NCBI RefSeq assembly: GCF_947496515.1
Contig: NZ_CANMDB010000010.1
Span: 1-64,000 of the forward strand
DNA from: an uncultured Roseobacter sp.
GTDB taxonomy: Bacteria > Pseudomonadota > Alphaproteobacteria > Rhodobacterales > Rhodobacteraceae
Direction: 5' to 3'
DNA length: 64,000 nt
A program made the translations under genes and the position numbers. The notes under the pieces were generated by a model. The model ran no database searches and was not told where the DNA came from. It was given only the letters and a program-made list of their open reading frames with translations. Shown here piece after piece: positions 46,401 through 54,631 of this stretch (its first letter is position 1; each line of letters opens with the position of its first letter).

Positions 46401-49400
46401 ACTGGTTGATAAAGACATACAGCAGGCCACTCGAGTTCCCGAGGATCATATCCGGGACGCTGTCACCGTTCAGATCAGCGTAGTCAGGGTTTGAGTAGCT
46501 GCCGATGTCCAGCCTCCCACCAATCAGTTCGGTCGCGGCACCCGGCTCTGTGAAATCGACCGTTCCGTCGCCGTCAATGTCCCAGCTCAGCGTCTCGATG
46601 TCTTCGTCAAAGGTCAGCACTTCCCCGATCAGCCGCGTCTGCAAGGGCGCACCGCCATTGTCGGGAACCGCCCGCGCGTTCACGGTCAGCGGTTCGGTCG
46701 GGCCGCCACCGGTGGAGGGCAACACGGTGATCTCCACCGTCTTGGTGTCGCTCAGCTCATCGTCGTCGACCACCGTCAAAGCGGCCTGATAGGTGCCCGG
46801 CGTGTTGTAGGTATAGGTAGAGTTCATCGAGGCGATCAGCCGCCGGTCGATGTTGCCGTCACCGTTGTAATCCCAGTCGTAGTATTCCGGTGAGCCATCA
46901 AAGTCCGAGCCCGAGGCAAAGAAGGTCACCGTCAGGGGGGCCTCGCCGCTCAGCGGGAAGGCCCGTGGCAGCGACACGGGCGGGCCCTCAACGGACACGA
47001 TGAAGGAGCGTTCCGCCAGAAGGCCGTCGTTGTCGAACACCCGGGCCGTGGCATTGAAAATTCCGCCGGTCTGGTAAGTATAAGTTGTGTTGCCGTCCGT
47101 GGCCGAGGTGTAGTCGGTAACGCCGTCGCTCTCGAAATCCCATTCAAAGCGGACGACCTGACCATCGGGGTCGCTGGCGCTGGCGGTAAAGGTGACCTCC
47201 AGCGGTGCCGTGCCGGTCAGCGGTGTCGCCCCTGCGTTCAGCACCGGCGGCTCGCCCACGGCGATGGTGACCGTGTCATCAGTGCTGAGCCCGTCGTTAT
47301 CCGTCACCCGCAGCCGCGCCACGTAGAGCCCGGGGCTGGAGTAGGTGAATTGCGTGCTGGCCGAGGAGGCATCGGAGAAGTCGAAGACACCATCGTCGGT
47401 GAAATCCCACTGATAGCGGGTCACACTGCCATCCGCATCCGCGGCCGAGGCGGAAAAGCTGACCTGCAGCGGCGCGGTACCGGTTGTGGGCGTCGCATCG
47501 GCGTCGACGGTGGGTCCGATCAGAACCGTGATGATCTCGGTCTTCGTGGCGGTAAAGCCGCTGCTGTCCTGGATCGTGACTGACACGTCATAGGTGCCCG
47601 GCTCCGCAAAGGTCCGGTTGAACCCCTGAAGGCTGACGCCGTTGTCCCATTGATAAGTGTAAGGACCGAAACCGCCCAGCATCTCGCTGAACAGCGTCAA
47701 ATCAAGCGGCGCCGCCCCTCTGCGGGGTGTGGCGCTCAGCAAAGCCTGAGGTGCAAGAATGTCGAAGACCGCCGTATCAGGCCCGCTGTCGACGGTGCCA
47801 TCATTCACGATCAGCTGCACCACATAGGTCCCGACCAGATCGGGCCGCAGCGTTGTCTCCGCCGCGCCTGTATCACCGATCCCGACGGTGGAGCCATCCG
47901 GCGCGCTGATCAGCGACCAGCTATAGCTAAGATCGTCGAAATCCGCATCAGAAGATCCCAGACCGTTCAGCTCGATGGTCTGACCCGCGAAGGCCTCAAG
48001 CCCCTCGCCCGCATCGGCCACGGGGCGCGAGTTGATGGTGGTGACGGTGACCGTGTCGGCGGTGGAGCTGACCTGACCATCGTTCACGATCAGCTGGATC
48101 ACATAAGTGCCGGGACGATCCAGCGTCAATTGCGGTGCGGCGCTGCCCGCCCCTGAGAGCGTGGCCGTGGATTCCGCAGGGCGGCTGGAGACAGCCCACG
48201 CAAAGCTGAACGTATCGCCATCGGCATCAGACGAACCGGTGCCGTCGAACGTGATCGTGGCACCCACCACATCGCTCTGGTCATCGCCGGCATCGGCAAC
48301 GGGCGCCGTGTTCAGCGTGCTGATGGTGACGGTATCAAAACGCGTTTCTGTCCCGTCCGAAACCGCCAGCTGCACCACATAGGTACCCGGCACATCAGCG
48401 ACGAAGCTGGGCATCACACTTGCGGGCGCACTCAGCGATGCGACAGAACCCGACGGCAGGGAGGTAAACGACCAGTCATAGCTCAGCGGATCGCCATCCA
48501 CATCTGACGACCCCGAGCCATCCAGGCTCACGGTCGCTGCCAGCGCCACCGACTGATCAGGCCCCGCATTGGCCACGGGGGGTACGTTCTGCGTGCTGAG
48601 GGTGACGGTATCGGGGGCAGAATCGCTTTGCCCGTCGTTGACGATCAGCTGCGCCACATAGGTACCGGGCGCATCCACGGTGAATTTAGGCAGCGGGCTG
48701 GTGGCGTCATCAAGGCTCGCGGTCGATCCATCGGGGCGGCTGATCAGCGACCATGCGTAGGTCAGCAGATCCCCTTCCGGATCGGTGGAGTTCGAGCCGT
48801 CCAGCATCACCAGATCATTCAGCGACACGGACGCATTTTCACCGGCAACCGCGGTGGGCGCCTGGTTGACATCGACAGCAATGGACACCGTGTCCGTGTC
48901 GGTCAGCTGACCATCGGAGACCGTGAGCTGGGCCGTAAAGGATCCCGCAACATCCGGCGTGAAAACAAAATCGACCCCCGTCGAGGTCGGGGAGATGCTG
49001 CTGTTCTGCGGCTGACTGACCAACTGCCAGCTATAGGTCAAGCTGTCGCCGTTGGGATCCGTGGAGGCATCACCCGAGAGCGTGACCTGACGGCCCACCG
49101 TGCCGCTGGTATCTGCACCAGCATCGGCGACAGGCGTTGCGTTGCCCGTTGTCAGCGTCACCTGATCCGGCGCGCTGAAATCCGTGCCATCATTGACCAC
49201 CAGTTCTGCCACGTAGGTTCCGGCCGCGTCAGGGGTCAGCGTGGGTTGTGCATTGGCAGCCCCTGTCAGGGCTGCGGATGATCCGACGGGTCGCTGGATC
49301 AGCGTCCAGGCGTAACTGAGCGCGTCACCATCTGCATCGGACGAACCGGTGCCGTCCAGCACTGCCGGTTGTCCGATCGTGACCACCGCATTGGGCCCCG

Positions 49401-49848
49401 CCTCTGCAATCGGCGGCGTATTGGAACTGGCCGTGCGGGTGATCGCCGCGTCAAAGCTCAGCCGCTCTCGTCCCAGGCCGCTGACCGACAGGTTGAGCTC
49501 TATCGGGCTGCCGGGTGGCAAGGCATTGTCGAGCGGGACGACCCACACCCCATCCGCAGTCTGCGAGAAACCAACGAGGGCAGCGCTGGATCCGGCGCTC
49601 CCAAGGTTGGAAATTTCCAGAAAGATCGGCGCCGCCACTGCGGCAGTCGAATCGTTTCGGATCGTGATAACGAAATCCGTGTTGCCAGTCCGGCGATTGC
49701 GCGACAACCGACCAACGGAGGTGCTGACACCCGGGACAACCTCGGTCTCGGCGGCTGCGGGCTCGGGAGCCACGATTGCGAGCCCCATCACCAAAGCTAT
49801 AATCAAGAAATACTTAACCGAAGCCCCGAAAATGCTGGCCAACCGCAT
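43486..49848 (-). CDS. Giant exported PKD / FG-GAP-like / FlgD-Ig modular protein
   Basis: 2120 residues with a Sec signal (cleavage near EPAAA-ET). Layout: about six REJ/PKD-type domains at 140-695 (SSDADGDALSYAW pattern), four PKD domains to about 1040, then the N-half of another PKD domain (WDIDGDGTVDFTEPG). Ten FG-GAP-like repeats of about 57 residues follow at about 1110-1670 (IDVGSYAAPVF...DGDLDLIVGNSSGQ), then the PKD C-half (SYTTPGTFRPVFTATD). The end is another PKD and three FlgD-Ig modules (about 1800-2120). Many DGDG loops suggest calcium binding. Probably a surface or secreted adhesin-like partner of the RHS toxin encoded 17 bases downstream. Confidence 0.88.
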   Translation of the reverse strand: MRLASIFGASVKYFLIIALVMGLAIVAPEPAAAETEVVPGVSTSVGRLSRNRRTGNTDFVITIRNDSTAAVAAPIFLEISNLGSAGSSAALVGFSQTADGVWVVPLDNALPPGSPIELNLSVSGLGRERLSFDAAITRTASSNTPPIAEAGPNAVVTIGQPAVLDGTGSSDADGDALSYAWTLIQRPVGSSAALTGAANAQPTLTPDAAGTYVAELVVNDGTDFSAPDQVTLTTGNATPVADAGADTSGTVGRQVTLSGDASTDPNGDSLTYSWQLVSQPQNSSISPTSTGVDFVFTPDVAGSFTAQLTVSDGQLTDTDTVSIAVDVNQAPTAVAGENASVSLNDLVMLDGSNSTDPEGDLLTYAWSLISRPDGSTASLDDATSPLPKFTVDAPGTYVAQLIVNDGQSDSAPDTVTLSTQNVPPVANAGPDQSVALAATVSLDGSGSSDVDGDPLSYDWSFTSLPSGSVASLSAPASVMPSFVADVPGTYVVQLAVSDGTETRFDTVTISTLNTAPVADAGDDQSDVVGATITFDGTGSSDADGDTFSFAWAVSSRPAESTATLSGAGSAAPQLTLDRPGTYVIQLIVNDGQVSSTADTVTVTTINSRPVADAGEGLEAFAGQTIELNGLGSSDADFDDLSYSWSLISAPDGSTVGIGDTGAAETTLRPDLVGTYVVQLIVNDGTVDSGPDTAVFDILAPQALLSATPRRGAAPLDLTLFSEMLGGFGPYTYQWDNGVSLQGFNRTFAEPGTYDVSVTIQDSSGFTATKTEIITVLIGPTVDADATPTTGTAPLQVSFSASAADADGSVTRYQWDFTDDGVFDFSDASSASTQFTYSSPGLYVARLRVTDNDGLSTDDTVTIAVGEPPVLNAGATPLTGTAPLEVTFTASASDPDGQVVRFEWDFESDGVTDYTSATDGNTTYTYQTGGIFNATARVFDNDGLLAERSFIVSVEGPPVSLPRAFPLSGEAPLTVTFFASGSDFDGSPEYYDWDYNGDGNIDRRLIASMNSTYTYNTPGTYQAALTVVDDDELSDTKTVEITVLPSTGGGPTEPLTVNARAVPDNGGAPLQTRLIGEVLTFDEDIETLSWDIDGDGTVDFTEPGAATELIGGRLDIGSYSNPDYADLNGDSVPDMILGNSSGLLYVFINQSSDPAVARFDISDRVLLQATDPTTNNLLTVDVGSYAAPLFYDVNGNGRLDLLVGNSSGTLRYYERNGPAAAPTWIDKGLLSFDTGTTIDIGSYASPAAMDYDNDGDLDLIVGTIDGQLRLIRRGGTTVQPVWVDQDLISDTAGTTIDIGSYAAPRVHEASGDTLLDLYVGNSSGQVFFFRNAGTAPSPAWEPAVTVLNNTGTLDVGSYAVPSFLNMNDDAAPELVIGDSSGNLDVYEVESAAQTRFLQAYDEIDVGSYAAPAFYNRDGDSDFDLIIGDSNGTLTFIDNKGTDTAPQFQFGEKVSYPIVPAPTDPLAPTTALVDVGSYANPTAYDYESDGDVDFYVGNSSGQIFLLRNVGAPGAPVFEAPVLVTYQSGSTIDVGSYAAPVFFDISNDGLLDMLVGDSSGNIEVHVNTGTNAVPAFVTRSFLQDRFGTTIDVGSYAVPVFFDYDGDGSTELFVGNSSGLVYLFETTAGPTPQFELVDTNVLNFDVGSYANPAFADLDADGDSDIVIGNSSGLLYDYFQRGQVAVSYTTPGTFRPVFTATDILGQSRSAQVPVIVGPAGGPTAVLRADVTEGPAPLEVTFTFDGSDADGTVQSFAIDVDGDGTADFTATSAGTYTHTYEGAGSFTAELVVTDNDGLTSTATQVIEPRFELTTTVAASSFNPIGGETAIINTAINGAAGQVQVDIVDGAGVLVRRLVSNLSRDPGTYQDAWDGRDENGNLVRDGAYYVVVSVTVNGETEVFDARNTAVFEELTPSRSFTRNFNPYEGVPVEVGYTIPWPAEVSLYFWTRLPGGFSADTIGPVRTVFLRLPRPAGTYTDVWDGFDDNGVVVEPDRQYPVTLWLYRLPENTIIVTGNQPEITAVGVSPQFLNPVFNPYSSGGAATASVAVTIDKPATLVLDVLNSEGLSVRRITASNRAAGANVVTWDGRDAEGNFVAPDIYSIGVVAVDASGNRSLPRYGTTVVRY
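44880..46530 (-). repeat. Ten in-frame tandem coding repeats of about 170 bases
   Basis: Inside the giant gene the block encoding D-(I/V)-G-S-Y-(A/S)-x-P recurs ten times, near plus-strand positions 44911, 45071, 45242, 45419, 45626, 45776, 45945, 46117, 46287 and 46495. Spacing is 150-208 bases. The DNA of the core (GATGTGGGCAGCTAC-like) is strongly conserved. The repeats encode FG-GAP/VCBS-like blades that probably close into one or two beta-propellers. Confidence 0.85.
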
Positions 49849-50447
49849 AAAATACCCCCACCGGAAATCGTCTTCGTCGTCGCGTTACTAATCATGAGTA
49901 GAAAACCGCTCATCCCCCTTGCTGTAAAGAATTATTAACCCAACAGCCCGGATTTTTATTTCTGCGCCACCAGCCAAGCCAGACCGGTGCACGCCTATCT
50001 AACTGATTATATTGTATATAAATCAAGCTCTATTCCAGATACCGTTCACGCGTTGTCGATCCTCAAGCGGACATCACAACGCCATCACGACAATTTGAGA
50101 AACCGGAACTGACCATCCATCGCGTATTTTGACCTGCTACATGAAGAGCGGGCGGGAATTCGCGCATGTGTTCGCATGAGAATAACCGAACTGCGCGAGC
50201 GGGCAAACTGGGTGGCTTTCGCCCCGGGAAGACCGTCAACGGGCGCTGACATCAGGCACGTCACATCAGAATACCTGTCATGCCGTGTCGCCCGAAGCCC
50301 GCCCGTTTCCGAATGCTTCTGGTTCAAGCACGCGGCACTCACGCCAGTGCCGTGTTGGTGGCCGCTCACTGCACCCGGGACCATGATCAGAGGCAGATGC
50401 CCGCCACCCCCATGTGCGGCAGCACAGAGCCGGTGTAGGGTGCCCTC
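49849..50447. other. Intergenic region with AT-rich promoter-like patch
   Basis: About 600 bases between the giant gene (minus) and pqiA (plus). No convincing gene: a 91-codon plus frame at 50176-50451 has an unnatural composition. An AT-rich patch at 49995-50025 holds a TATAAT on the minus strand (50006-50011), about 155 bases before the giant start. It is a candidate promoter, although no good -35 box was seen. The pqi promoter should also lie here. Confidence 0.4.
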
Positions 50448-51086
50448 ATGAACGCTGAACCTGCACCGATTCCCCGGGACGACCTGATCGTCTGCCCCCA
50501 TTGCGATGCGGTCTACGCGCTGAGCAAACCCGCCAGCGGGCAGCGCGCGGTCTGCCAACGGTGCCACACGGTGCTGATCATGCCCCGGCGCAAGGCGGGC
50601 CTGCAGATCATCGCGCTGTCGGTGGCCATCGTGATCCTGATCACCGCGGCCACTGTCTTTCCCTTCCTGTCGATCGCTGTCGCGGGCGCGCGCAACTCCG
50701 TCTCCGTACTGGATGCGGCCCTTGCCTTCAGCGACGGGCCGATGATCGTGCTGTCGCTGGCCACCGCGGCGCTGATCATCTTTGTGCCACTGGCGCGGGT
50801 GCTGCTGTCGCTCTACGTGCTGGTGCCCATCGTGCGCGACCGCCCGCCCGCGCGTCACGCGGCCCGCGCCTTTCGCCTTGCCGAGGGGCTGCGGCCCTGG
50901 TCCATGGCCGAAATCTTTGCCATTGGCTGCGCTGTGGCGCTGATCAAGGTCAGCGATCTGGCGGATGTGACATTCGGGCCCGCCTTCTGGATGTTTGTCA
51001 TGCTGGTTGTGCTTTTGGTGATACAGGATAATTATCTGTGTAAATGGTCGGTATGGAACGCGCTGAACAAACCCCGCAAATCCTGA
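50448..51086 (+). CDS. pqiA: PqiA-like membrane protein, first half (split PqiA)
   Basis: 212 residues. A rubredoxin-like zinc ribbon at the N-terminus (VCPHCDAVYAL, AVCQRCHTVL) is followed by four transmembrane helices (IIALSVAIVILITAATVFPFL is the first). PqiA partners PqiB/PqiC in MCE-type lipid traffic between inner and outer membranes. In enterobacteria PqiA is one protein with two such halves; here they are separate genes. This one overlaps the next by about 34 bases. Confidence 0.88.
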   Translation: MNAEPAPIPRDDLIVCPHCDAVYALSKPASGQRAVCQRCHTVLIMPRRKAGLQIIALSVAIVILITAATVFPFLSIAVAGARNSVSVLDAALAFSDGPMIVLSLATAALIIFVPLARVLLSLYVLVPIVRDRPPARHAARAFRLAEGLRPWSMAEIFAIGCAVALIKVSDLADVTFGPAFWMFVMLVVLLVIQDNYLCKWSVWNALNKPRKS

Positions 51087-51697
51087 ATGCCGCCGATCTG
51101 GGTGTAACCGCCTGCACCCGATGCCATCAGGTCTGGCCGGAGGGGACCCCCAAATGTACGCGCTGCGGCCAGCCGATCATGCGGCGCGACCACAAGAGCC
51201 TGCAACGGGTCTGGGCGCTGTGGCTGGTGGGGCTGATGTGCTACATCCCCGCCAACCTCTACCCGATGCTGAGCACACGCACGCTCTTCTACGTTCAGGA
51301 AGACACCATCGTCGGCGGCGCCATCGAGCTTTATGAATACGGCAGCCCGGGCGTGGCACTGATCATCCTGCTGGCCAGCGTCGCGATCCCCGTGGGGAAA
51401 TTCATCGCGATTGCCTTTCTGGCCCTGTCGGTCACGCGCCCGTCCGCGGTCTCAAAAGGCCAACGGCAGCTGCTCTACGAGGTGGTCGAATACATCGGGC
51501 GCTGGTCGATGATCGACATATTTGTGGTTGCGATCCTGTCCTCGCTCGTGCAACTCAAGGTACTGGTGTCGATAAACCCCGGGGTTGCCAGTATATTTTT
51601 TGCGTTGTCGGTGATCTTTACCATGCTCTCGGCACAGGCATTTGACAGCCGCATGATCTGGGACGCGCAGCAGGACAAAGGACCAAGCCGTCAATGA
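51053..51697 (+). CDS. pqiA: PqiA-like membrane protein, second half (split PqiA)
   Basis: 214 residues from MERAEQTPQILNAADLG; an ATG at 51044 is an equally possible start. The zinc ribbon has CTRCHQVWPEGTPKCTRCG, then four helices with LMCYIPANLYPMLSTRTL and IGRWSMIDIFVVAILSSLVQL. The latter is the characteristic PqiA/YebS motif. It overlaps pqiB by four bases. Confidence 0.9.
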   Translation: MERAEQTPQILNAADLGVTACTRCHQVWPEGTPKCTRCGQPIMRRDHKSLQRVWALWLVGLMCYIPANLYPMLSTRTLFYVQEDTIVGGAIELYEYGSPGVALIILLASVAIPVGKFIAIAFLALSVTRPSAVSKGQRQLLYEVVEYIGRWSMIDIFVVAILSSLVQLKVLVSINPGVASIFFALSVIFTMLSAQAFDSRMIWDAQQDKGPSRQ

Positions 51698-53778
51698 GTG
51701 ATGCGCCCGCCCCAGTGCCCATAGAGCCCGCGCGCAAAGGCCTGTTCGAGCGTGCTTCCATGGTCTGGATGATCCCTCTCATTGCGCTGGTCATCGCCTT
51801 GCTGGTCGCATGGCAATCCTACGCAAGCCGCGGGCCGCTGATCTCGGTTCAGTTCGAGAATGGCTCCGGCATCGTCGCCGGTCAGACGGAGCTGCGTTTT
51901 CGCGATGTCACCGTCGGCGTGGTCGAGGAACTGAGCTTTGCCGAGGGTCTGGAAGGTGTCCAGGCCATCATCCGCCTTGATACCGAAATGGCGCCCTACG
52001 TCGACAATGCCGCCATATTCTGGGTCGTGCGGCCAGAGGTCAGCGTGCAGGGCGTCTCGGGGCTGGATACGGTGCTGAGCGGGATTTTCATTGAAGGGTC
52101 CTGGGATAATGACCCGGGCCCGCCCCGCGACAGTTTCCGCGGACTGGAGACCGCCCCCCTCTTTCGCAATGGCGAGGGCGGGTTGCAACTGGCGTTGCGC
52201 AGCACGCCGGGCGGGTCAATGACCGACAACGCGCCGATCCTGTTTCGCGGGATCGAGGTCGGGCGCGTCGGCCCTGCGCGGATCTCGCGCTCAGGCACCT
52301 ATGCCATCGCCGAAGCGATCATCTATGAACCCCATGGCAAACTGATCACGCGGTCGACCCGGTTCTGGGACACCTCGGGTTTCAGCGTCTCGCTGGGCCC
52401 ATCGGGGGCGGAGGTGGATTTCTCCTCCATCGCGACCCTGATCGGGGGAGGGCTGTCCTTTGACACCTTTGTCTCCGGCGGCGCGGCCGTAACGGACGGG
52501 ACTGTCTTTCAGGTCTTTGCGGATCAGACCACGGCACGCAACAGTGTGTTCAATGCCTCAGAAACCGACCTGTTGGAACTGCGGATGATTTTTGAGGAGA
52601 ACGTCTCGGGTCTGAGCATCGGCGCCCCGGTGGAATGGAGCGGGCTGCGCATCGGCTCGGTGGAAAGCCTGTCGGGGATCGTCGATCCCGACACCTTCGG
52701 CGACAATCAGGTGCGGCTCGATGTTGTGATCGCAATCCAGCCCGCGCGGCTGGGGCTGCAGGAGGTCATGACGCCGGAACGCGCACTGAGCTTTCTGCGC
52801 GACCGGGTGGGTGAGGGGCTGCGCGCAAGGCTGGCGTCGGCCAGCCTGCTGACCGGTGGGCTCAAGGTCGAACTGGTCGAGATCGAAGACGCAGAGCCCG
52901 GGGAAATCATCGTCGCCACCGACGCCATTGCCATCATGCCCACCACCGCCAGCAGCGTGTCGGATGCCGCCGCGACGGTCGAGGGTGTCTTCAGCCGCAT
53001 CAACAGCCTGCCGATCGAGGAGCTGCTCAACAGCGCCATCGGCTTCATGCAGAACGCCCAGGCGCTCCTGACCAGCGAGGCCGTCCGCGCGGCACCGCTG
53101 GAGGTACAGGCCCTGGTCGCCGATCTGCGGGGCATTGTCGCCTCGGACGAGGTGCAGAACATCCCCGTTTCGGTCAACGCGGCCCTCGCCCGGATCGAAG
53201 GTATTCTGGCCCAGATCGAACAAGGCCAGGCGGTGGAACGGATCATCGGCGCCATCGACGCGGCCACGCAGGCCGCGGGATCCGTGGGTGCTTCGGTGTC
53301 CGGCGTGCCGGAACTGATCGACAATCTCAGCGCCGTGGCCGCCAAGGCCGAAGCGATGCCGCTGGAAGAGTTGACCCTGCAGCTGACCGAGCTGCTGGGC
53401 TCCGCTGACGCGATCCTTGGCACCCCCGCGGCTCAGGATCTGCCCGCCTCGCTCGGTGCTGCCCTGCGGGAGCTGAACCTCACCCTGAGCGAGCTGCGCG
53501 AGGGGGGCGCCGTGGGCAATGTGAACGCGGCACTGGCCTCGGCCCGCGAAGCCGCGGACGCAGTCGCTCTTTCCAGCCAGGATCTGCCCGCATTGGTCGA
53601 GCGGATCACGCTGGTGGTCGATCAGGCCAGCCGCACCATCGAGGGCTATAACAAGGGCGACGTGATCAGCCGGGACGCTCAGGCGGCGCTCCGGGACATA
53701 TCACAGGCCGCTGACGCGCTGACCTCTCTGTTGCGGCTTCTGGAACGCAACCCAAGCGCATTGATCAGGGGACGATAG
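51694..53778 (+). CDS. pqiB: PqiB, MCE-domain lipid-transport tunnel protein
   Basis: 694 residues. One N-terminal membrane anchor (about residues 18-40, MVWMIPLIALVIALLVAW) is followed by three MCE/MlaD domains. These are near 48-150 (VQFENGSGIVAGQTELRF), 165-270 (APILFRGIEVGRVG) and 300-400 (IGAPVEWSGLRIGSVESL). A long alpha-helical C-terminal region (about 430-690) follows and would form the needle that bridges the periplasm. The length is a little greater than that of E. coli PqiB. It is coupled to pqiA and followed by pqiC after three bases. Confidence 0.94.
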   Translation: MSDAPAPVPIEPARKGLFERASMVWMIPLIALVIALLVAWQSYASRGPLISVQFENGSGIVAGQTELRFRDVTVGVVEELSFAEGLEGVQAIIRLDTEMAPYVDNAAIFWVVRPEVSVQGVSGLDTVLSGIFIEGSWDNDPGPPRDSFRGLETAPLFRNGEGGLQLALRSTPGGSMTDNAPILFRGIEVGRVGPARISRSGTYAIAEAIIYEPHGKLITRSTRFWDTSGFSVSLGPSGAEVDFSSIATLIGGGLSFDTFVSGGAAVTDGTVFQVFADQTTARNSVFNASETDLLELRMIFEENVSGLSIGAPVEWSGLRIGSVESLSGIVDPDTFGDNQVRLDVVIAIQPARLGLQEVMTPERALSFLRDRVGEGLRARLASASLLTGGLKVELVEIEDAEPGEIIVATDAIAIMPTTASSVSDAAATVEGVFSRINSLPIEELLNSAIGFMQNAQALLTSEAVRAAPLEVQALVADLRGIVASDEVQNIPVSVNAALARIEGILAQIEQGQAVERIIGAIDAATQAAGSVGASVSGVPELIDNLSAVAAKAEAMPLEELTLQLTELLGSADAILGTPAAQDLPASLGAALRELNLTLSELREGGAVGNVNAALASAREAADAVALSSQDLPALVERITLVVDQASRTIEGYNKGDVISRDAQAALRDISQAADALTSLLRLLERNPSALIRGR

Positions 53779-53781
53779 AGC

Positions 53782-54348
53782 ATGACACTTCTCAGGCAGG
53801 TATGGGCACCGCTGGTTCTGGCCAGCTTGCTGGGGTGCACCGCAGCACCGGACCGCTACGTGGTGCCGACCCCTGCGGCCACAGACCGCCAGAGCATCGC
53901 CTTTCGCACCGTGGAGATCCGCGAAGTCTCGCTCCCCGCCTATGCCGCCTCGGATGAGATCTCGCTGCAAGATGAGGGGGGGCGGCTCGCCACGGTTGGT
54001 GACGGTCTCTGGGCGGATACGCCGGAGCGCGCTGTCTCGCTGGCGCTGGCCCGGCATCTGGCAGAACTGAGCGGGCGGACCGTCGCCTCGGCTCCCTGGC
54101 CCTTGGAGAGCTTTCCCGACGCAAGGCTCGATGTCCGGTTTGAGACACTGACCGCCGAAGAAACCGGCACTTTCCGCGCTCGGGGGCAGTATTTCGTCGC
54201 CGTCGGTGACGGACGCCGCGAACGCGCGGGCCTCTTTGATCTGGCCGTTCCCTTCGATCCCGCGGGCGGCGCAGGGGCCATCGCCACGGCCCGGGGGCAG
54301 ATCATCCTCGATCTGGCGCGGGATCTGGCCGCCCGTGCCCTGCGCTAG
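53782..54348 (+). CDS. pqiC: PqiC-like outer-membrane lipoprotein
   Basis: 188 residues with a lipobox LASLLGC-TA at about residue 19. It has the ABC-type transport auxiliary domain (DUF330): VEIREVSLPAYAASDEI, LGDGLWADTPERAV-like LWADTPERAVSLALARHL. PqiC docks the PqiB needle at the outer membrane. It is the last gene of the operon; its TAG stop overlaps the stop of a small minus-strand frame. Confidence 0.9.
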   Translation: MTLLRQVWAPLVLASLLGCTAAPDRYVVPTPAATDRQSIAFRTVEIREVSLPAYAASDEISLQDEGGRLATVGDGLWADTPERAVSLALARHLAELSGRTVASAPWPLESFPDARLDVRFETLTAEETGTFRARGQYFVAVGDGRRERAGLFDLAVPFDPAGGAGAIATARGQIILDLARDLAARALR

Positions 54349-54533
54349 GCGACCGTCGAACAGGTGACCCTGACAGGCGCGCCCATCGGCTGAGTGTGCT
54401 TGATGACGGATCGTTCGAGGTTCACGCGGATCGTGGTGTCATCGGGCTTTGCGGGTATCTGATCAACCCCGGCCTGCCCGCTCAACACGCGCCTGACGCC
54501 ACGGCCGAGGATGGGTCGGACCGTTTCGGCCAT
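54345..54533 (-). CDS. Small ORF downstream of dppF, unrecognised
   Basis: 62 codons from MAETVRPILGRGVRRVLSG to the end, with natural-looking composition (TTIRVNLERSVIKHTQP). It lies about 100 bases downstream of dppF on the same strand, and its stop overlaps that of pqiC. The ribosome site is weak and no family is recognised. It may be a real small protein or a chance frame in the 283-base gap. Confidence 0.3.
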   Translation of the reverse strand: MAETVRPILGRGVRRVLSGQAGVDQIPAKPDDTTIRVNLERSVIKHTQPMGAPVRVTCSTVA

Positions 54534-54631
54534 GCGCAGAAGCAGTGGGAGACCTGCACAAGACGCCGGGTCTCTAAGGCTGACGCGCCGCCTGACGGGC
54601 TCGCCCCTCGCACCCTTTTGATCGCCGCGCG

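Noticed and set aside
44455-46494. 679-codon plus-strand frame opposite the giant gene repeats
   Set aside because: Exists because the sense repeats lack antisense stops; its own repeats mirror the sense repeats.
44880-46530. Regular repeats considered as a CRISPR array or tandem DNA satellite
   Set aside because: The units are about 170 bases, in frame, encode conserved protein blades and vary at synonymous positions, so they are coding repeats.
50176-50451. 91-codon plus-strand frame before pqiA
   Set aside because: Low-complexity, Pro/Cys/Trp-rich end and no ribosome site; it runs into the pqiA start in another frame.
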